Part shown: one piece after another, positions 15,196 to 23,573 of the stretch
Layout of the letters: the number at the start of each line of letters is the position of its first letter
How positions within the stretch are numbered: position 1 is the first letter of the stretch
Source of the DNA: JBLHOS01 sp047623825
GTDB lineage: Bacteria > Pseudomonadota > Alphaproteobacteria > Rhodobacterales > Rhodobacteraceae
Assembly: GCA_047623825.1 (NCBI GenBank)
Contig: JBLHOS010000011.1
Span: 1-48,516, forward strand
Direction of reading: 5' to 3'
Length of the DNA stretch: 48,516 nucleotides
The notes under the pieces: generated by a model
The model's input: only the letters and a program-made list of their open reading frames with translations
What the model was told of the DNA's origin: nothing
Databases searched by the model: none
Program-made: the position numbers and the translations under genes

Positions 15196-15935
15196 CCGAT
15201 CAAACCCACCCATCCTCTGACATGATGAGCGATGAAGATCTGGCGCAATTACGCATCGATATGGCAGCGGCGTTTCAACTGACGGTCGCATTTGGCTGGC
15301 ACGAGTCGGTTGGTAACCACTTCAGTGCTGCGGTCTCATCTGACGGAAAATCATTCGTCATGAACCCAAAATGGGTGCATTTTTCCGACATCACGCCAGA
15401 CAATCTATTGCTGCTGAATGCCGATGATCCCGACACCATGACCCGACCCGATGCGCCCGATGCGTCGGCGTGGTGTATTCACGGATCGGTACACCGCATG
15501 CTGCCCAAGGCGCGGGTACTGCTGCATTTGCATCCGCCCTACGCCACAGCCCTTGCCGGTCTGAAAGACCCTCGGATATACCCAATTGACCAGAATACAG
15601 CCCGATTTTACCACATGGCGATCGATGATCAGTTTGGTGGTATGGCCGATGATGATGCCGAAGGGACCCGGATCGCAGAGGCGTTTGGCGATGCCTCGGT
15701 CCTACTTTTGCGCAATCATGGCGTGGCAGTCACCGCCAACACCGTCGCGGAAGCCTTTGAATTAATGTATTTCTTTGAACGTGCCGCCAAAACCCTAATG
15801 TTGGCCTATGCCAGTGGTCAGCCTTTGGACATCATGCCCGATGCCATCGCCGAAAGTACTGCGCGCAGTTGGGATGACTATGCCAGCGCCTCATTCAAGC
15901 ACTTTGAATTTCTCAAGCGTAGCATCGGGATGTAG
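15192..15935 (+). CDS. Class II aldolase/adducin family protein
   Basis: This 247-residue metal-dependent class II aldolase has the three expected metal histidines, His112 and His114 (LLHLHPP) and His176 (RNHGVAV). The position of the catalytic Glu of fuculose-phosphate aldolase is Ala/Trp (SAWCIHGSVH), a change common in the adducin-like branch, whose chemistry varies (aldol cleavage, decarboxylation, epimerisation). The start at 15192 overlaps the dioxygenase stop by four bases, so both proteins are made from one coupled message. This suggests it acts on the hydroxylated product of the dioxygenase. No enzyme with this pairing is known to me, so the reaction is inference. Confidence 0.85.
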   Translation: MTDQTHPSSDMMSDEDLAQLRIDMAAAFQLTVAFGWHESVGNHFSAAVSSDGKSFVMNPKWVHFSDITPDNLLLLNADDPDTMTRPDAPDASAWCIHGSVHRMLPKARVLLHLHPPYATALAGLKDPRIYPIDQNTARFYHMAIDDQFGGMADDDAEGTRIAEAFGDASVLLLRNHGVAVTANTVAEAFELMYFFERAAKTLMLAYASGQPLDIMPDAIAESTARSWDDYASASFKHFEFLKRSIGM

Positions 15936-16076
15936 CCCCCGATTGGTGCCTTGCGGGTCATTCAAGCAAAGGTGACTAACGGAATTTCCCCCTTGGGGGC
16001 AAATCTGTGCAACTATACTCTCCAAACGATGAAACGCGCAGCCTTTGTGCGGTGTTGGCGACTATCTTGAGGGACA

Positions 16077-17270
16077 ATGATCACATATTTTGGACTAGCC
16101 GTTTTTCTGGCGGGCTTTTGCTTGGTGGCCAACAGGTTGGACACGACCATCATCACGGCACCCATGGTATTTTTGGGCGCGGGCACGGCGCTTGGTTATG
16201 CGGGTCTGATGCCGGAGCTGGCAACAGAACTGGCGTTGCACCGGATTGCCGAGATCGCACTGATCGTTTTGTTGTTTCTGGATGCAGCCAAGATCGACGC
16301 GACTGAGTTACGTCGTCGCCACGTTTGGCCCGCGCGGATGCTGTTGATCGGACTTCCACTAGGGTTCGTGTTGGGCACAGGCTTGGGATGGTTCTTGCTG
16401 CCGGGCTGGCCTTTAGCCGCAATCGCGCTGATCGCCGCAATTCTGGTGCCAACGGACGCAGCCCTTGGCCAACCTGTGGTCAGCAACGAGGCGGTGCCAG
16501 TGCGGACGCGCCGCGCCTTGACCGTTGAAAGCGGCCTGAATGACGGGATGGCCCTGCCCCTTGTGTTATTGATGGCGGCATTTGCGGCCCCGATGGCAAT
16601 GTCCCCGCCGGGCGGATGGGTGTTCTTTGGGCTCAAGCAGATCATTTTGGGTCCGATGGCTGGACTGACCGTCGGATGTATCGGTGGCATCGCTCTGCTT
16701 TGGGCCAAGCGCGTGCACGCCACGTCCGAGACGTATGAGGGCATTGGCGCGTTGGCCCTTGCAGCGGCTGCATATTTGGCAGCGGGTCTGATTGGTGGGA
16801 ATGGCTTTATCGCAGCCTTTGCCGCCGGCCTAGGCTTCGGCGCGATTGTTCGGGGCAAATGCGCCTTTGTCTATGAATTCACCGAAGGTGAAGGGCAAAT
16901 TCTGTCTTGGACCTCATTCTTTTTGATTGGGATTGTGCTGGTGCCCGAAGCAATCGCCCATCTGACACCCCTAACCCTAATCTTAATCCTGACCAGCCTA
17001 CTGGTGGTGCGACCCTTGGCAATCTGGCTGTCGCTGATGGGGACTGATGCCGCGACCAACACAAGGCTGTTCATGGGCTGGTTTGGACCGCGCGGATTGG
17101 CGACAGCACTTTTTGCGTTGCTAGTGGCCGAACAGTTGGACCATGAACTGGCTGAACAGGTGCTGCATATCGCGATCAACGCGGTCTGGATCAGCGCAAT
17201 CTTACATGGCCTGACCGCAGCTCCTTTTGCCAAATGGTATGGCGCGCGCGCAGCGGAACCGACAAGCTAG
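16077..17270 (+). CDS. CPA1-family cation/proton antiporter
   Basis: This 397-residue polytopic inner-membrane protein has about 11-12 hydrophobic segments and belongs to the Na+/H+ exchanger (CPA1, NhaP-like) family. The core motifs LVPTDAALGQPVVSN (about 123-137) and VESGLNDGMALP carry the conserved Asp residues used in ion exchange. A late GWFGPRGLATALFALL segment is also typical. It probably exports Na+ or K+ in exchange for H+, in keeping with a marine habitat. GAGGG precedes the ATG, and a TATACT-like -10 lies near 16015. It follows the aldolase after 141 bases and may have its own promoter. Confidence 0.88.
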   Translation: MITYFGLAVFLAGFCLVANRLDTTIITAPMVFLGAGTALGYAGLMPELATELALHRIAEIALIVLLFLDAAKIDATELRRRHVWPARMLLIGLPLGFVLGTGLGWFLLPGWPLAAIALIAAILVPTDAALGQPVVSNEAVPVRTRRALTVESGLNDGMALPLVLLMAAFAAPMAMSPPGGWVFFGLKQIILGPMAGLTVGCIGGIALLWAKRVHATSETYEGIGALALAAAAYLAAGLIGGNGFIAAFAAGLGFGAIVRGKCAFVYEFTEGEGQILSWTSFFLIGIVLVPEAIAHLTPLTLILILTSLLVVRPLAIWLSLMGTDAATNTRLFMGWFGPRGLATALFALLVAEQLDHELAEQVLHIAINAVWISAILHGLTAAPFAKWYGARAAEPTS

Positions 17271-17321
17271 GCGTCGGAAAACCGCGGGCATCAGAGGCCT
17301 ATCGGTCCTGCAATGCCACCA

Positions 17322-17385
17322 GATCTTTATCGAAAGATCGCCACTGCCAATTGACCCAGCTGTGGTGTCATTTGAACATTGGCAG
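17322..17385. promoter_or_regulatory. Two tandem inverted repeats upstream of dehydrogenase gene
   Basis: A perfect 7-bp hairpin GATCTTT-ATCG-AAAGATC (17322-17339) is followed by an 8-bp inverted repeat CTGCCAAT (17344-17351) / ATTGGCAG (17378-17385). Both lie in the 171-base gap between the antiporter and the dehydrogenase. They could be a terminator for the former (no T-run) or operators for the latter. Confidence 0.4.
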
Positions 17386-17441
17386 AATTGATTTGTCCAA
17401 TTTATAGATTGTTTTATGTGCGACCTAGAGGAATTGAAATC

Positions 17442-18467
17442 ATGTCTAAACCGCTGATTATTTCTGCGCCTGAGCCGCGTTCGATCGACCTGATCTTTTT
17501 TGACGAACAGAAAGATGCGCTGTTTGCCGAGTATGAGGTTCTTGAAACAGATGCGGCGTCGGTCAACGGGTTAAGCGATGCGGTTCTGTCGCGTGCGCGC
17601 TATATTTTAGGCCAGCCACCCTTGTCGCTGGAAACGCTGCGCAAAATGGAAAGCCTGCGCTGCATCTTCAATATTGAAAGTAATCTAATCAACAATATGC
17701 CCTACGATTATCTGTTTGAGCGGGGCATTCATGTCGTCACCACCGGCGCTGTTTTTGCCCAACCGGTCGCCGAGATGGGTCTTGCGATGGCGCTGTGCCT
17801 GGCGCGCGATGTGATTGAGGCTGACACTGCGTTTCGCGAAGGCCGGGAGCAATGGGGCGCAGACAGCAACGGCCAAGCCCGCCTTTTGTCAGGCTCACGC
17901 ATTGGGATTATTGGCTTTGGCGATCTTGGCCGCGCCATTGCGAGTTTGCTGCAAGGGTTCCGCGCCGATATCTCGGTGTACGATCCTTGGTTGCCCCCCT
18001 CTCTATTGGTTGAGGCAGGTGTACGCCCGGCAGACCTCGACACAGTTCTGCACGAGTCCGACACCATCTTTGTGGTGGCCTCGGTCACCAGTGAAAATCG
18101 TGGCTTTCTCAATGCGGAAGCATTTGCCAAGATGCGGCGTGGTGCGGCACTCATCTTACTAAGTCGTGCGGATGTGGTCGACTTCGAGGACCTGATTTCC
18201 GCCGTTCAAAGTGGGCACATTCTGGCCGCAAGCGATGTCTTCCCGCAAGAGCCACTGGCAAGTGACCACCCAGTCCGACAAATGACCAAGGGGTTTGTCC
18301 GATCTGCCCATCGCGCCGGTGCGCTGGACGTGGCGTTCAAGCGCATGGGCGACATGGTTTTGGAGGATATGCGCCTGCTCGATCGTGGCCTACCACCGAT
18401 GCTGTGCAAACGCGCCGAGCGCGAAACCGTATCACGCATGCGCTCTCGCCCAGTGGCCAAGTCCTAA
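17442..18467 (+). CDS. D-2-hydroxyacid dehydrogenase family protein
   Basis: This 341-residue NAD(P)-dependent dehydrogenase has the D-isomer 2-hydroxyacid fold. The dinucleotide site GIIGFGDLGRA spans about 155-165. The catalytic set is Arg242 (LSRADVVDF), Glu270 (FPQEPLA) and His290 (RSAHRAG), so the enzyme looks active. The ATG at 17442 was chosen because AGAGGA lies nine bases upstream; a longer frame from 17379 lacks support. It would reduce a 2-keto acid or oxidise a hydroxyacid; glyoxylate/hydroxypyruvate reductases are relatives. Its substrate might connect to the upstream dioxygenase and aldolase, but the antiporter gene lies between and no link is proven. Confidence 0.85.
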   Translation: MSKPLIISAPEPRSIDLIFFDEQKDALFAEYEVLETDAASVNGLSDAVLSRARYILGQPPLSLETLRKMESLRCIFNIESNLINNMPYDYLFERGIHVVTTGAVFAQPVAEMGLAMALCLARDVIEADTAFREGREQWGADSNGQARLLSGSRIGIIGFGDLGRAIASLLQGFRADISVYDPWLPPSLLVEAGVRPADLDTVLHESDTIFVVASVTSENRGFLNAEAFAKMRRGAALILLSRADVVDFEDLISAVQSGHILAASDVFPQEPLASDHPVRQMTKGFVRSAHRAGALDVAFKRMGDMVLEDMRLLDRGLPPMLCKRAERETVSRMRSRPVAKS

Positions 18468-18494
18468 TCAAGCGGATGGCAGCAGCCAAGAAAT

Positions 18495-18571
<77 letters not shown>

Positions 18572-18689
18572 CTGCTCCCGCTATAACCGCCAGTCTGTCT
18601 TGCTGCAACGGGCAAAACTCATCCAGATCAAATTCACCAGTGGAAACGGGCTTGGCTGGAAATGTAGCTGTGATGCGCCCGATTGGACG

Positions 18690-19937
18690 TCAGGCGAACA
18701 ACTCATGACAAAGTTCCAGCGCCTCAACCAACACATCAACTTCGGCCGTTGTGTTGTACATACCAAAGGAGGCGCGGCAGGTTGCAGTGACCCCCATATG
18801 CTCCATCAAGGGTTGCGCACAGTGATGGCCAGCACGAACAGCGACGCCACGTTTATCCAGCACCGTAGAGATATCGTGGGCATGTGCCGCACCGTCCAAG
18901 GTGAACGAGAAGATCGCGCCCTTGGTGGCGGATGTGCCTTGGACATTCAGCCAGTTCAATCCGTCCAGCCGTTGCCGCGCATAATCGCGTAATGTCATCT
19001 CATGGGCTGCGATCCGGTCCATACCGATATCCATCATATAGTTCAGTGCCGCACCAAGACCGATTTGTTGCACGATCCCCGGTGTGCCCGCCTCGAACTT
19101 CATCGGCGGATCATTCCATGTCACCACATCGCGGTGGACTTCACGGATCATGTCGCCCCCACCCATAAAGGGCCGCATCTCTGCCAAACGCTCTTTGCGG
19201 ATATGGATCGCACCGGACCCTGATGGGCCATAAAGCTTATGCCCAGTGATGGCATAGAAATCGGCACCAATCTCGTCGACGTTGACTTGCATGTGGACTG
19301 CGGATTGACTGCCATCCAGTAAGACTGGCACATCAACCGCATGGGCCCCGTCGACTACCGCTTTGACGTCGAAGACCGTCCCAAGCACGTTGGACATATG
19401 GGTGAGCGCGATAAGCTTGGTGTTCGGTGTAATCGCGTCCAAAATGGCTTGCGGATCCAGATCGCCATTGCTGTCGACATCGACCCAAACCAGTTTGACG
19501 CCCTGCCTCTCACGCAAAAGATGCCACGGCACGATGTTGGCGTGATGCTCAGCCACACTCAGAATAATCTCATCGCCCGATTGCATCCGTGGCATCGCCC
19601 AACCATAGGCGACCAAATTTATGCCTTCGGTCGTACCCGAGGTAAAGACAATCTCATTCTCGTCTGCGGCCCCCAAAAAACGCGCAATTGTCCCACGGAC
19701 GGCCTCATAATTTTCGGTCGCCAGATTGCTGAGGTAGTGCAGCCCGCGATGTACATTAGAATATTCCATTGAATAGGCCTGCGTAATCGCATCGATCACG
19801 ATCTGCGGTTTTTGCGCCGAGGCCCCATTATCAAGGTAAACCAGAGGTTTGCCATTCACTGTACGTCCCAGGATCGGGAAGTCAGCGCGGATGGAATCGA
19901 TGTCATACATCTTGGTGGCCTTTAGCGTAGAATTCAT
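18690..19937 (-). CDS. sufS: Cysteine desulfurase SufS
   Basis: This 415-residue PLP enzyme takes sulfur from cysteine, leaving alanine, for Fe-S cluster assembly on SufBCD. The PLP lysine is Lys234 (TGHKLYGPSG) and the persulfide cysteine is Cys373 (RAGHHCAQPLM), the SufS/CsdA (class II) type. A start at residue 10 (19910, MYDIDSIRADF) with AAGG upstream is as good as the ATG at 19937. It is the last gene of the suf operon in the window and follows the Yip1 pair by 27 bases. SufE, SufU, SufT and SufA do not follow; the next plus-direction feature is a tRNA on the same strand. Confidence 0.95.
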   Translation of the reverse strand: MNSTLKATKMYDIDSIRADFPILGRTVNGKPLVYLDNGASAQKPQIVIDAITQAYSMEYSNVHRGLHYLSNLATENYEAVRGTIARFLGAADENEIVFTSGTTEGINLVAYGWAMPRMQSGDEIILSVAEHHANIVPWHLLRERQGVKLVWVDVDSNGDLDPQAILDAITPNTKLIALTHMSNVLGTVFDVKAVVDGAHAVDVPVLLDGSQSAVHMQVNVDEIGADFYAITGHKLYGPSGSGAIHIRKERLAEMRPFMGGGDMIREVHRDVVTWNDPPMKFEAGTPGIVQQIGLGAALNYMMDIGMDRIAAHEMTLRDYARQRLDGLNWLNVQGTSATKGAIFSFTLDGAAHAHDISTVLDKRGVAVRAGHHCAQPLMEHMGVTATCRASFGMYNTTAEVDVLVEALELCHELFA

Positions 19938-19964
19938 TGGATAGCCCTTTCGGTGCAGTCCGCA

Positions 19965-20558
19965 TCAGACAGGTTCCATTAAGGTCAGGCCAAGGCCCGA
20001 CAGAACAAATACAGCAAAAAAGACAAGAACGATCAGGCAGGCGATCATCGACAAAAAGATCCGGCCAAGGGACGTGAACCCGTGCAGCTCAGCGATAAAA
20101 TTTACCGCCAGCCAAAAGAACAACGCCAAGCTGGCAAGGGTGATCAACCCAACAAGGGGCGGCATCAGCAAAATTGCTGCGATTTGAACGACCTGAACAC
20201 ACAGCAAGATGAACTGAAGCCAGATCATCAACAGCAGGCTTTCCTCAAACGCGCCGGTGCCACCAAAGAACTTACCGACGAAATAGGCGGTATAAACCAT
20301 GGCCAGCATCAGGCCCGTCTGCGCCAAACCCAATGCTATCGGAGAGTTGGCCATGCCGGCACCCTCACTTGTGGCACCGACGATCAGTGCCACAATCTCA
20401 ACTAAAATAATGCTGGAGACAGCGACCAACAGGAACATCAACCACAACGCTTGACGCGGAGGTGCAAAGCTCAGAACCGTTGACGCTCCCTTGCGCGGGT
20501 CAACAGCCGTATCGCGCGCCAAACGCACGAGGGACACTAATGTTACAAGATCGCTCAT
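19965..20558 (-). CDS. Yip1-family membrane protein (second of pair)
   Basis: This 197-residue integral membrane protein has about five hydrophobic segments from residue 35 onward, and an amphipathic N-terminus (VSLVRLARDTAVDPRKGAS). It fits the Yip1/YIF1 domain family, whose bacterial members have no firm function. Its ATG overlaps the stop of the upstream Yip1-type gene by four bases, and sufS follows after 27 bases. Both are thus embedded in the suf operon. A role in membrane association of Fe-S assembly or in metal handling is conceivable but is only inference from position. Confidence 0.75.
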   Translation of the reverse strand: MSDLVTLVSLVRLARDTAVDPRKGASTVLSFAPPRQALWLMFLLVAVSSIILVEIVALIVGATSEGAGMANSPIALGLAQTGLMLAMVYTAYFVGKFFGGTGAFEESLLLMIWLQFILLCVQVVQIAAILLMPPLVGLITLASLALFFWLAVNFIAELHGFTSLGRIFLSMIACLIVLVFFAVFVLSGLGLTLMEPV

Positions 20559-21055
20559 ATTTCCGATCCTTCTGGGGATTGTTCGGCCTCAAAGAGTGTC
20601 ATGCCCCAGATTACCAAGAAGGCCAAGACCAACCCGGCACCAACACAGGTTTGGGCGGGACCCGGCCCGATAAATCCAGCAATCATTCCATAGAACATAA
20701 ATGCCGGGCTGACCGATAGCAGCGTCCAGAACAGCGCCAATCGCGCTGAGAACCAACTGCCTTTACCACCAAATATGCGCGCCACGATATGGCTCAGCGC
20801 GCCGATGCCATACAGCAGGATCGGCGCCATAAAAACCCACGCCAAAAGTGTTGCCCCCAGCAACGCCTGTAGCGGAATCTCTGGGTTATAAAACGCCTCA
20901 CGCGACAGGCGCGGCCATTGCGCCACAAAGATCAACATACATGACACCATCAAGAATATCAGCGCTCGGTCTTCGCGGGGCCCCATCACAAGCAGGTTAC
21001 GCATTACGGCACGAGGGCGCACCCAAGTCCGCACGATGTCTGAGGTGACAGCCAT
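20555..21055 (-). CDS. Yip1-family membrane protein (first of pair)
   Basis: This 166-residue membrane protein has about four to five hydrophobic segments, starting with the soluble segment TSDIVRTWVRPRAVMRNLL. A PR-A pattern near the N-terminus and its layout resemble the downstream Yip1-like gene, so the two look like diverged duplicates. It starts three bases after the sufD stop and overlaps the next gene by ATGA, which implies tight co-translation with sufD and its partner. No catalytic motif is visible. Confidence 0.7.
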   Translation of the reverse strand: MAVTSDIVRTWVRPRAVMRNLLVMGPREDRALIFLMVSCMLIFVAQWPRLSREAFYNPEIPLQALLGATLLAWVFMAPILLYGIGALSHIVARIFGGKGSWFSARLALFWTLLSVSPAFMFYGMIAGFIGPGPAQTCVGAGLVLAFLVIWGMTLFEAEQSPEGSEI

Positions 21056-21058
21056 CTG

Positions 21059-22360
21059 TTAACCGCGACGCCGCTCTAGCCAGTTTTGCAACCGGATCAG
21101 GATGTCACTTTGAAGATCTTCATTCTCGATCTCATCAATCGATTGCGCAAGGAATGCCAAAACCAAAAGGTCCGTCGCCTCGGCCACAGGCACCCCACGA
21201 GAGCGGAGATAGAACATCGCCGCCTCATCGATCGCACCGGTCGTAGAGCCGTGGGAGCACTGAACATCGTCGGCATAAATCTCGAGCTCTGGCTTGGCCA
21301 AAAACGTGCTGTCCTCATCCAGCAAAAGCGATTGGCTGATCTGATAGCCATCAGTCTTTTGCGCGCCCGGTTTGACCAGGATCTTGCCCTGAAACACCCC
21401 AACGGCGCCGTTGCGCAGTACCTTTTTGAAGACTTGGCGGCTTTCGCAATTCACCGCATCATGAGTGATAAAGATCGTGTCATCGTGATGGAAATCACCC
21501 CGCGCACCATCGCCCAATGCAGCCCCTGCCACATGCGCAGTCGACGAGTCGCCGACCATTTCAATGATATTCTCGTTGCGCGTTAGCGCGCCGTTCGCAG
21601 TCAATGTAAACGATTTGAAGGTTGCCTCTTCACCGATCCGAGAAAACATATGCGTGATGGCCCGACGTTCATGATCACGGCCTTGCACGCGAACGTGATG
21701 GAAAGCGCCGCCATCACTGACCTCAATTTCCATGCATTTGTTAAACCGCGCGGCAGCGGGACCACTTTCAAGAACAGTCACCTCAGCGCCGGGATCCACC
21801 ATTACCAGATGATGCAGCGTCACGTCCGACAACTCATCCTCATGCAGGTAAACCAGATTGATCGGCTTTGCGGCCTTGCCAGTCGCACGGATCACAATTC
21901 CGTCGCTGGCGGTCGCGGTGTTAAGCGCTGCAAGTGAGCGGCTGACCGGCGTTTGGCCCCGTTGTTCCAGCACACCAAACAGATCTTTGGCCCAATGAAT
22001 ATCAATCGCCAAGACATTAGCAAGGCGTTCGATCACGACACCTTCCAAGGCGAAGTCATCGCTTTTGTCAGCATCAAACACACCATCGACAAACACAATT
22101 TTCAGGCTGTCGATTTCTGAGAAAACCGGCTGCTCATCACTGGTATCAAAAATGCTTGCTTTGGTTGCGGATGCGCCAATAAACGATGCGGGATTGGTGT
22201 ATTTCCAATATTCATCGCGCCTGGTCGGCAGGCCCATAGCGCGCACGCGCGCCAAAGCCGCATTGCGCGCAGCCCCCGCCCAGACCGCGCCGGGTGCGGG
22301 CGCACCAAGTTCGGCAAGCCGCGTCTCAGTCGGGTCAAGCTTCAGATTTGCCTGAGCCAT
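21059..22360 (-). CDS. sufD: Fe-S cluster assembly protein SufD
   Basis: This 433-residue SufD scaffold subunit pairs with SufB and SufC to assemble [4Fe-4S] clusters in the cytosol. The N-terminal helix region (RRDEYWKYTNPA) and the long beta-helix core are followed by the C-terminal GSTTGAIDEAAMFYLRSRGV, the SufB/SufD family signature with its conserved His just before it (CSHGSTTG). Its start shares one base with the sufC stop (TAATG), showing close coupling. Length is normal for alphaproteobacteria. Confidence 0.95.
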   Translation of the reverse strand: MAQANLKLDPTETRLAELGAPAPGAVWAGAARNAALARVRAMGLPTRRDEYWKYTNPASFIGASATKASIFDTSDEQPVFSEIDSLKIVFVDGVFDADKSDDFALEGVVIERLANVLAIDIHWAKDLFGVLEQRGQTPVSRSLAALNTATASDGIVIRATGKAAKPINLVYLHEDELSDVTLHHLVMVDPGAEVTVLESGPAAARFNKCMEIEVSDGGAFHHVRVQGRDHERRAITHMFSRIGEEATFKSFTLTANGALTRNENIIEMVGDSSTAHVAGAALGDGARGDFHHDDTIFITHDAVNCESRQVFKKVLRNGAVGVFQGKILVKPGAQKTDGYQISQSLLLDEDSTFLAKPELEIYADDVQCSHGSTTGAIDEAAMFYLRSRGVPVAEATDLLVLAFLAQSIDEIENEDLQSDILIRLQNWLERRRG

Positions 22361-23115
22361 TACGCCACCTCTGCCAGAATGTCGGTGTAACCATTCTTCT
22401 CAACTTCCATCGCCAACTCCGGCCCACCGGTTTTGACGATCTGACCGTCTGCCATGATATGAACGACATCGGGTTTGATGTGATCAAGAAGCCGCTGATA
22501 ATGGGTGATTACCAAAAATCCACGCCCTTCAGTGCGAAGGGCGTTCACGCCATCAGCGACCAATTTCATCGCATCAACATCAAGGCCGGAATCAGTCTCA
22601 TCCAGAATGCACATCTTTGGTTCCAGCATCGCCAATTGCAGGATCTCATTGCGCTTTTTCTCACCACCCGAAAACCCAACATTGACGGGGCGCTTTAGCA
22701 TTTCAGCGTCAATTTTTAGTGATTTCGCCCGCTCACGGACCAGTTTCAGGAAGTCGCCTGCGCTTAGCGGCTCTTCGCCCCGGGCTTTGCGTTGCGAATT
22801 TACGGCTGTGCGCAAAAAGGTCATATTGCCGACGCCGGGGATCTCAACAGGATATTGAAACGCCAAGAATAGGCCCGCTGCTGCGCGCTCCTCTGGCTTC
22901 ATATCCAATAGATCGACGCCTTCCAATTGGGCCGAGCCGTCGGTGACAACATAGCCACCCTTGCCGGACAACACGTAGCTGAGTGTCGATTTGCCCGATC
23001 CATTGGGACCCATTATCGCGTGTACTGTGCCCGCCTCAACCGTCAGATCGACCCCTTTCAGGATCTGCTTGTCTTCTTCTTCCAACGATACGTGCAGGTT
23101 TTTGATCTCTAACAT
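22360..23115 (-). CDS. sufC: Fe-S cluster assembly ATPase SufC
   Basis: This 251-residue ABC-type ATPase drives the SufBCD scaffold. Walker A is GPNGSGKST (about 36-44), the signature is the SufC form FSGGEKKRNEI, and Walker B runs into CILDETDSGLDVDA. A late H-loop sits in VITHYQRLL. The start at 23115 (MLEIKNLHV) with AGAGAAG upstream was preferred to a longer frame from 23136. It lies 11 bases after a degraded YbjQ-like frame and is coupled to sufD. Confidence 0.95.
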   Translation of the reverse strand: MLEIKNLHVSLEEEDKQILKGVDLTVEAGTVHAIMGPNGSGKSTLSYVLSGKGGYVVTDGSAQLEGVDLLDMKPEERAAAGLFLAFQYPVEIPGVGNMTFLRTAVNSQRKARGEEPLSAGDFLKLVRERAKSLKIDAEMLKRPVNVGFSGGEKKRNEILQLAMLEPKMCILDETDSGLDVDAMKLVADGVNALRTEGRGFLVITHYQRLLDHIKPDVVHIMADGQIVKTGGPELAMEVEKNGYTDILAEVA

Positions 23116-23126
23116 AGTCTTCTCTT

Positions 23127-23480
23127 TCACAAGCAAACAGGCCCGCGCAGCGCAGGCTGGCGAGCGTAAGTTTCAAAGTTTTGGGGTGCGCCTGAGACAG
23201 CGCGGAAAAATCGAGGCCGGTCAGTGTCACCGCGTCGCCCTTCGCGGGGCGACAGTGTATTGATATGGCGGCGGAGACCAAGCTCAAAAAGCGGCAAATT
23301 TATCGCATTTGCCTGACGCCTCGTGCCGCTAGACGAGACCATCGACGTATTATTAGTGGCCTCATAATTCAGATCGACGCCAACAAGGGCTGTCGCCCCC
23401 AAGATAGCCTTAGCCACGACAATACCGCAGTATTCCGCAATCTGGCGATCTTCGATGGATGGTGTAATTATGTTTATCAC
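23127..23480 (-). pseudogene. YbjQ-like (DUF74) ORF with internal deletion
   Basis: A GTG at 23480 with AAGGA upstream opens a 117-codon frame. Its first part (TPSIEDRQIAEYCGIVVAKA) matches the start of the YbjQ heavy-metal-binding fold. It then jumps, at AILGA, straight to TALVGVDLNYEATNNTSMV, the last strand of that fold. About 45 residues between the two LGA-type motifs of normal YbjQ are missing, in frame. After SSSG the usual end is replaced by about 65 unrelated residues, up to 23127. YbjQ normally forms pentamers, so this product is unlikely to fold normally. It lies exactly between sufB and sufC and may still be translated. Confidence 0.6.
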
Positions 23481-23573
23481 AGGGCTAAATCCTTATCTTC
23501 AGCAAGGTACGTTCCGGGCAGACAACAAGATAATCTGGCACCGGAACGAACATGGGCTTTACCGGATATCCCG

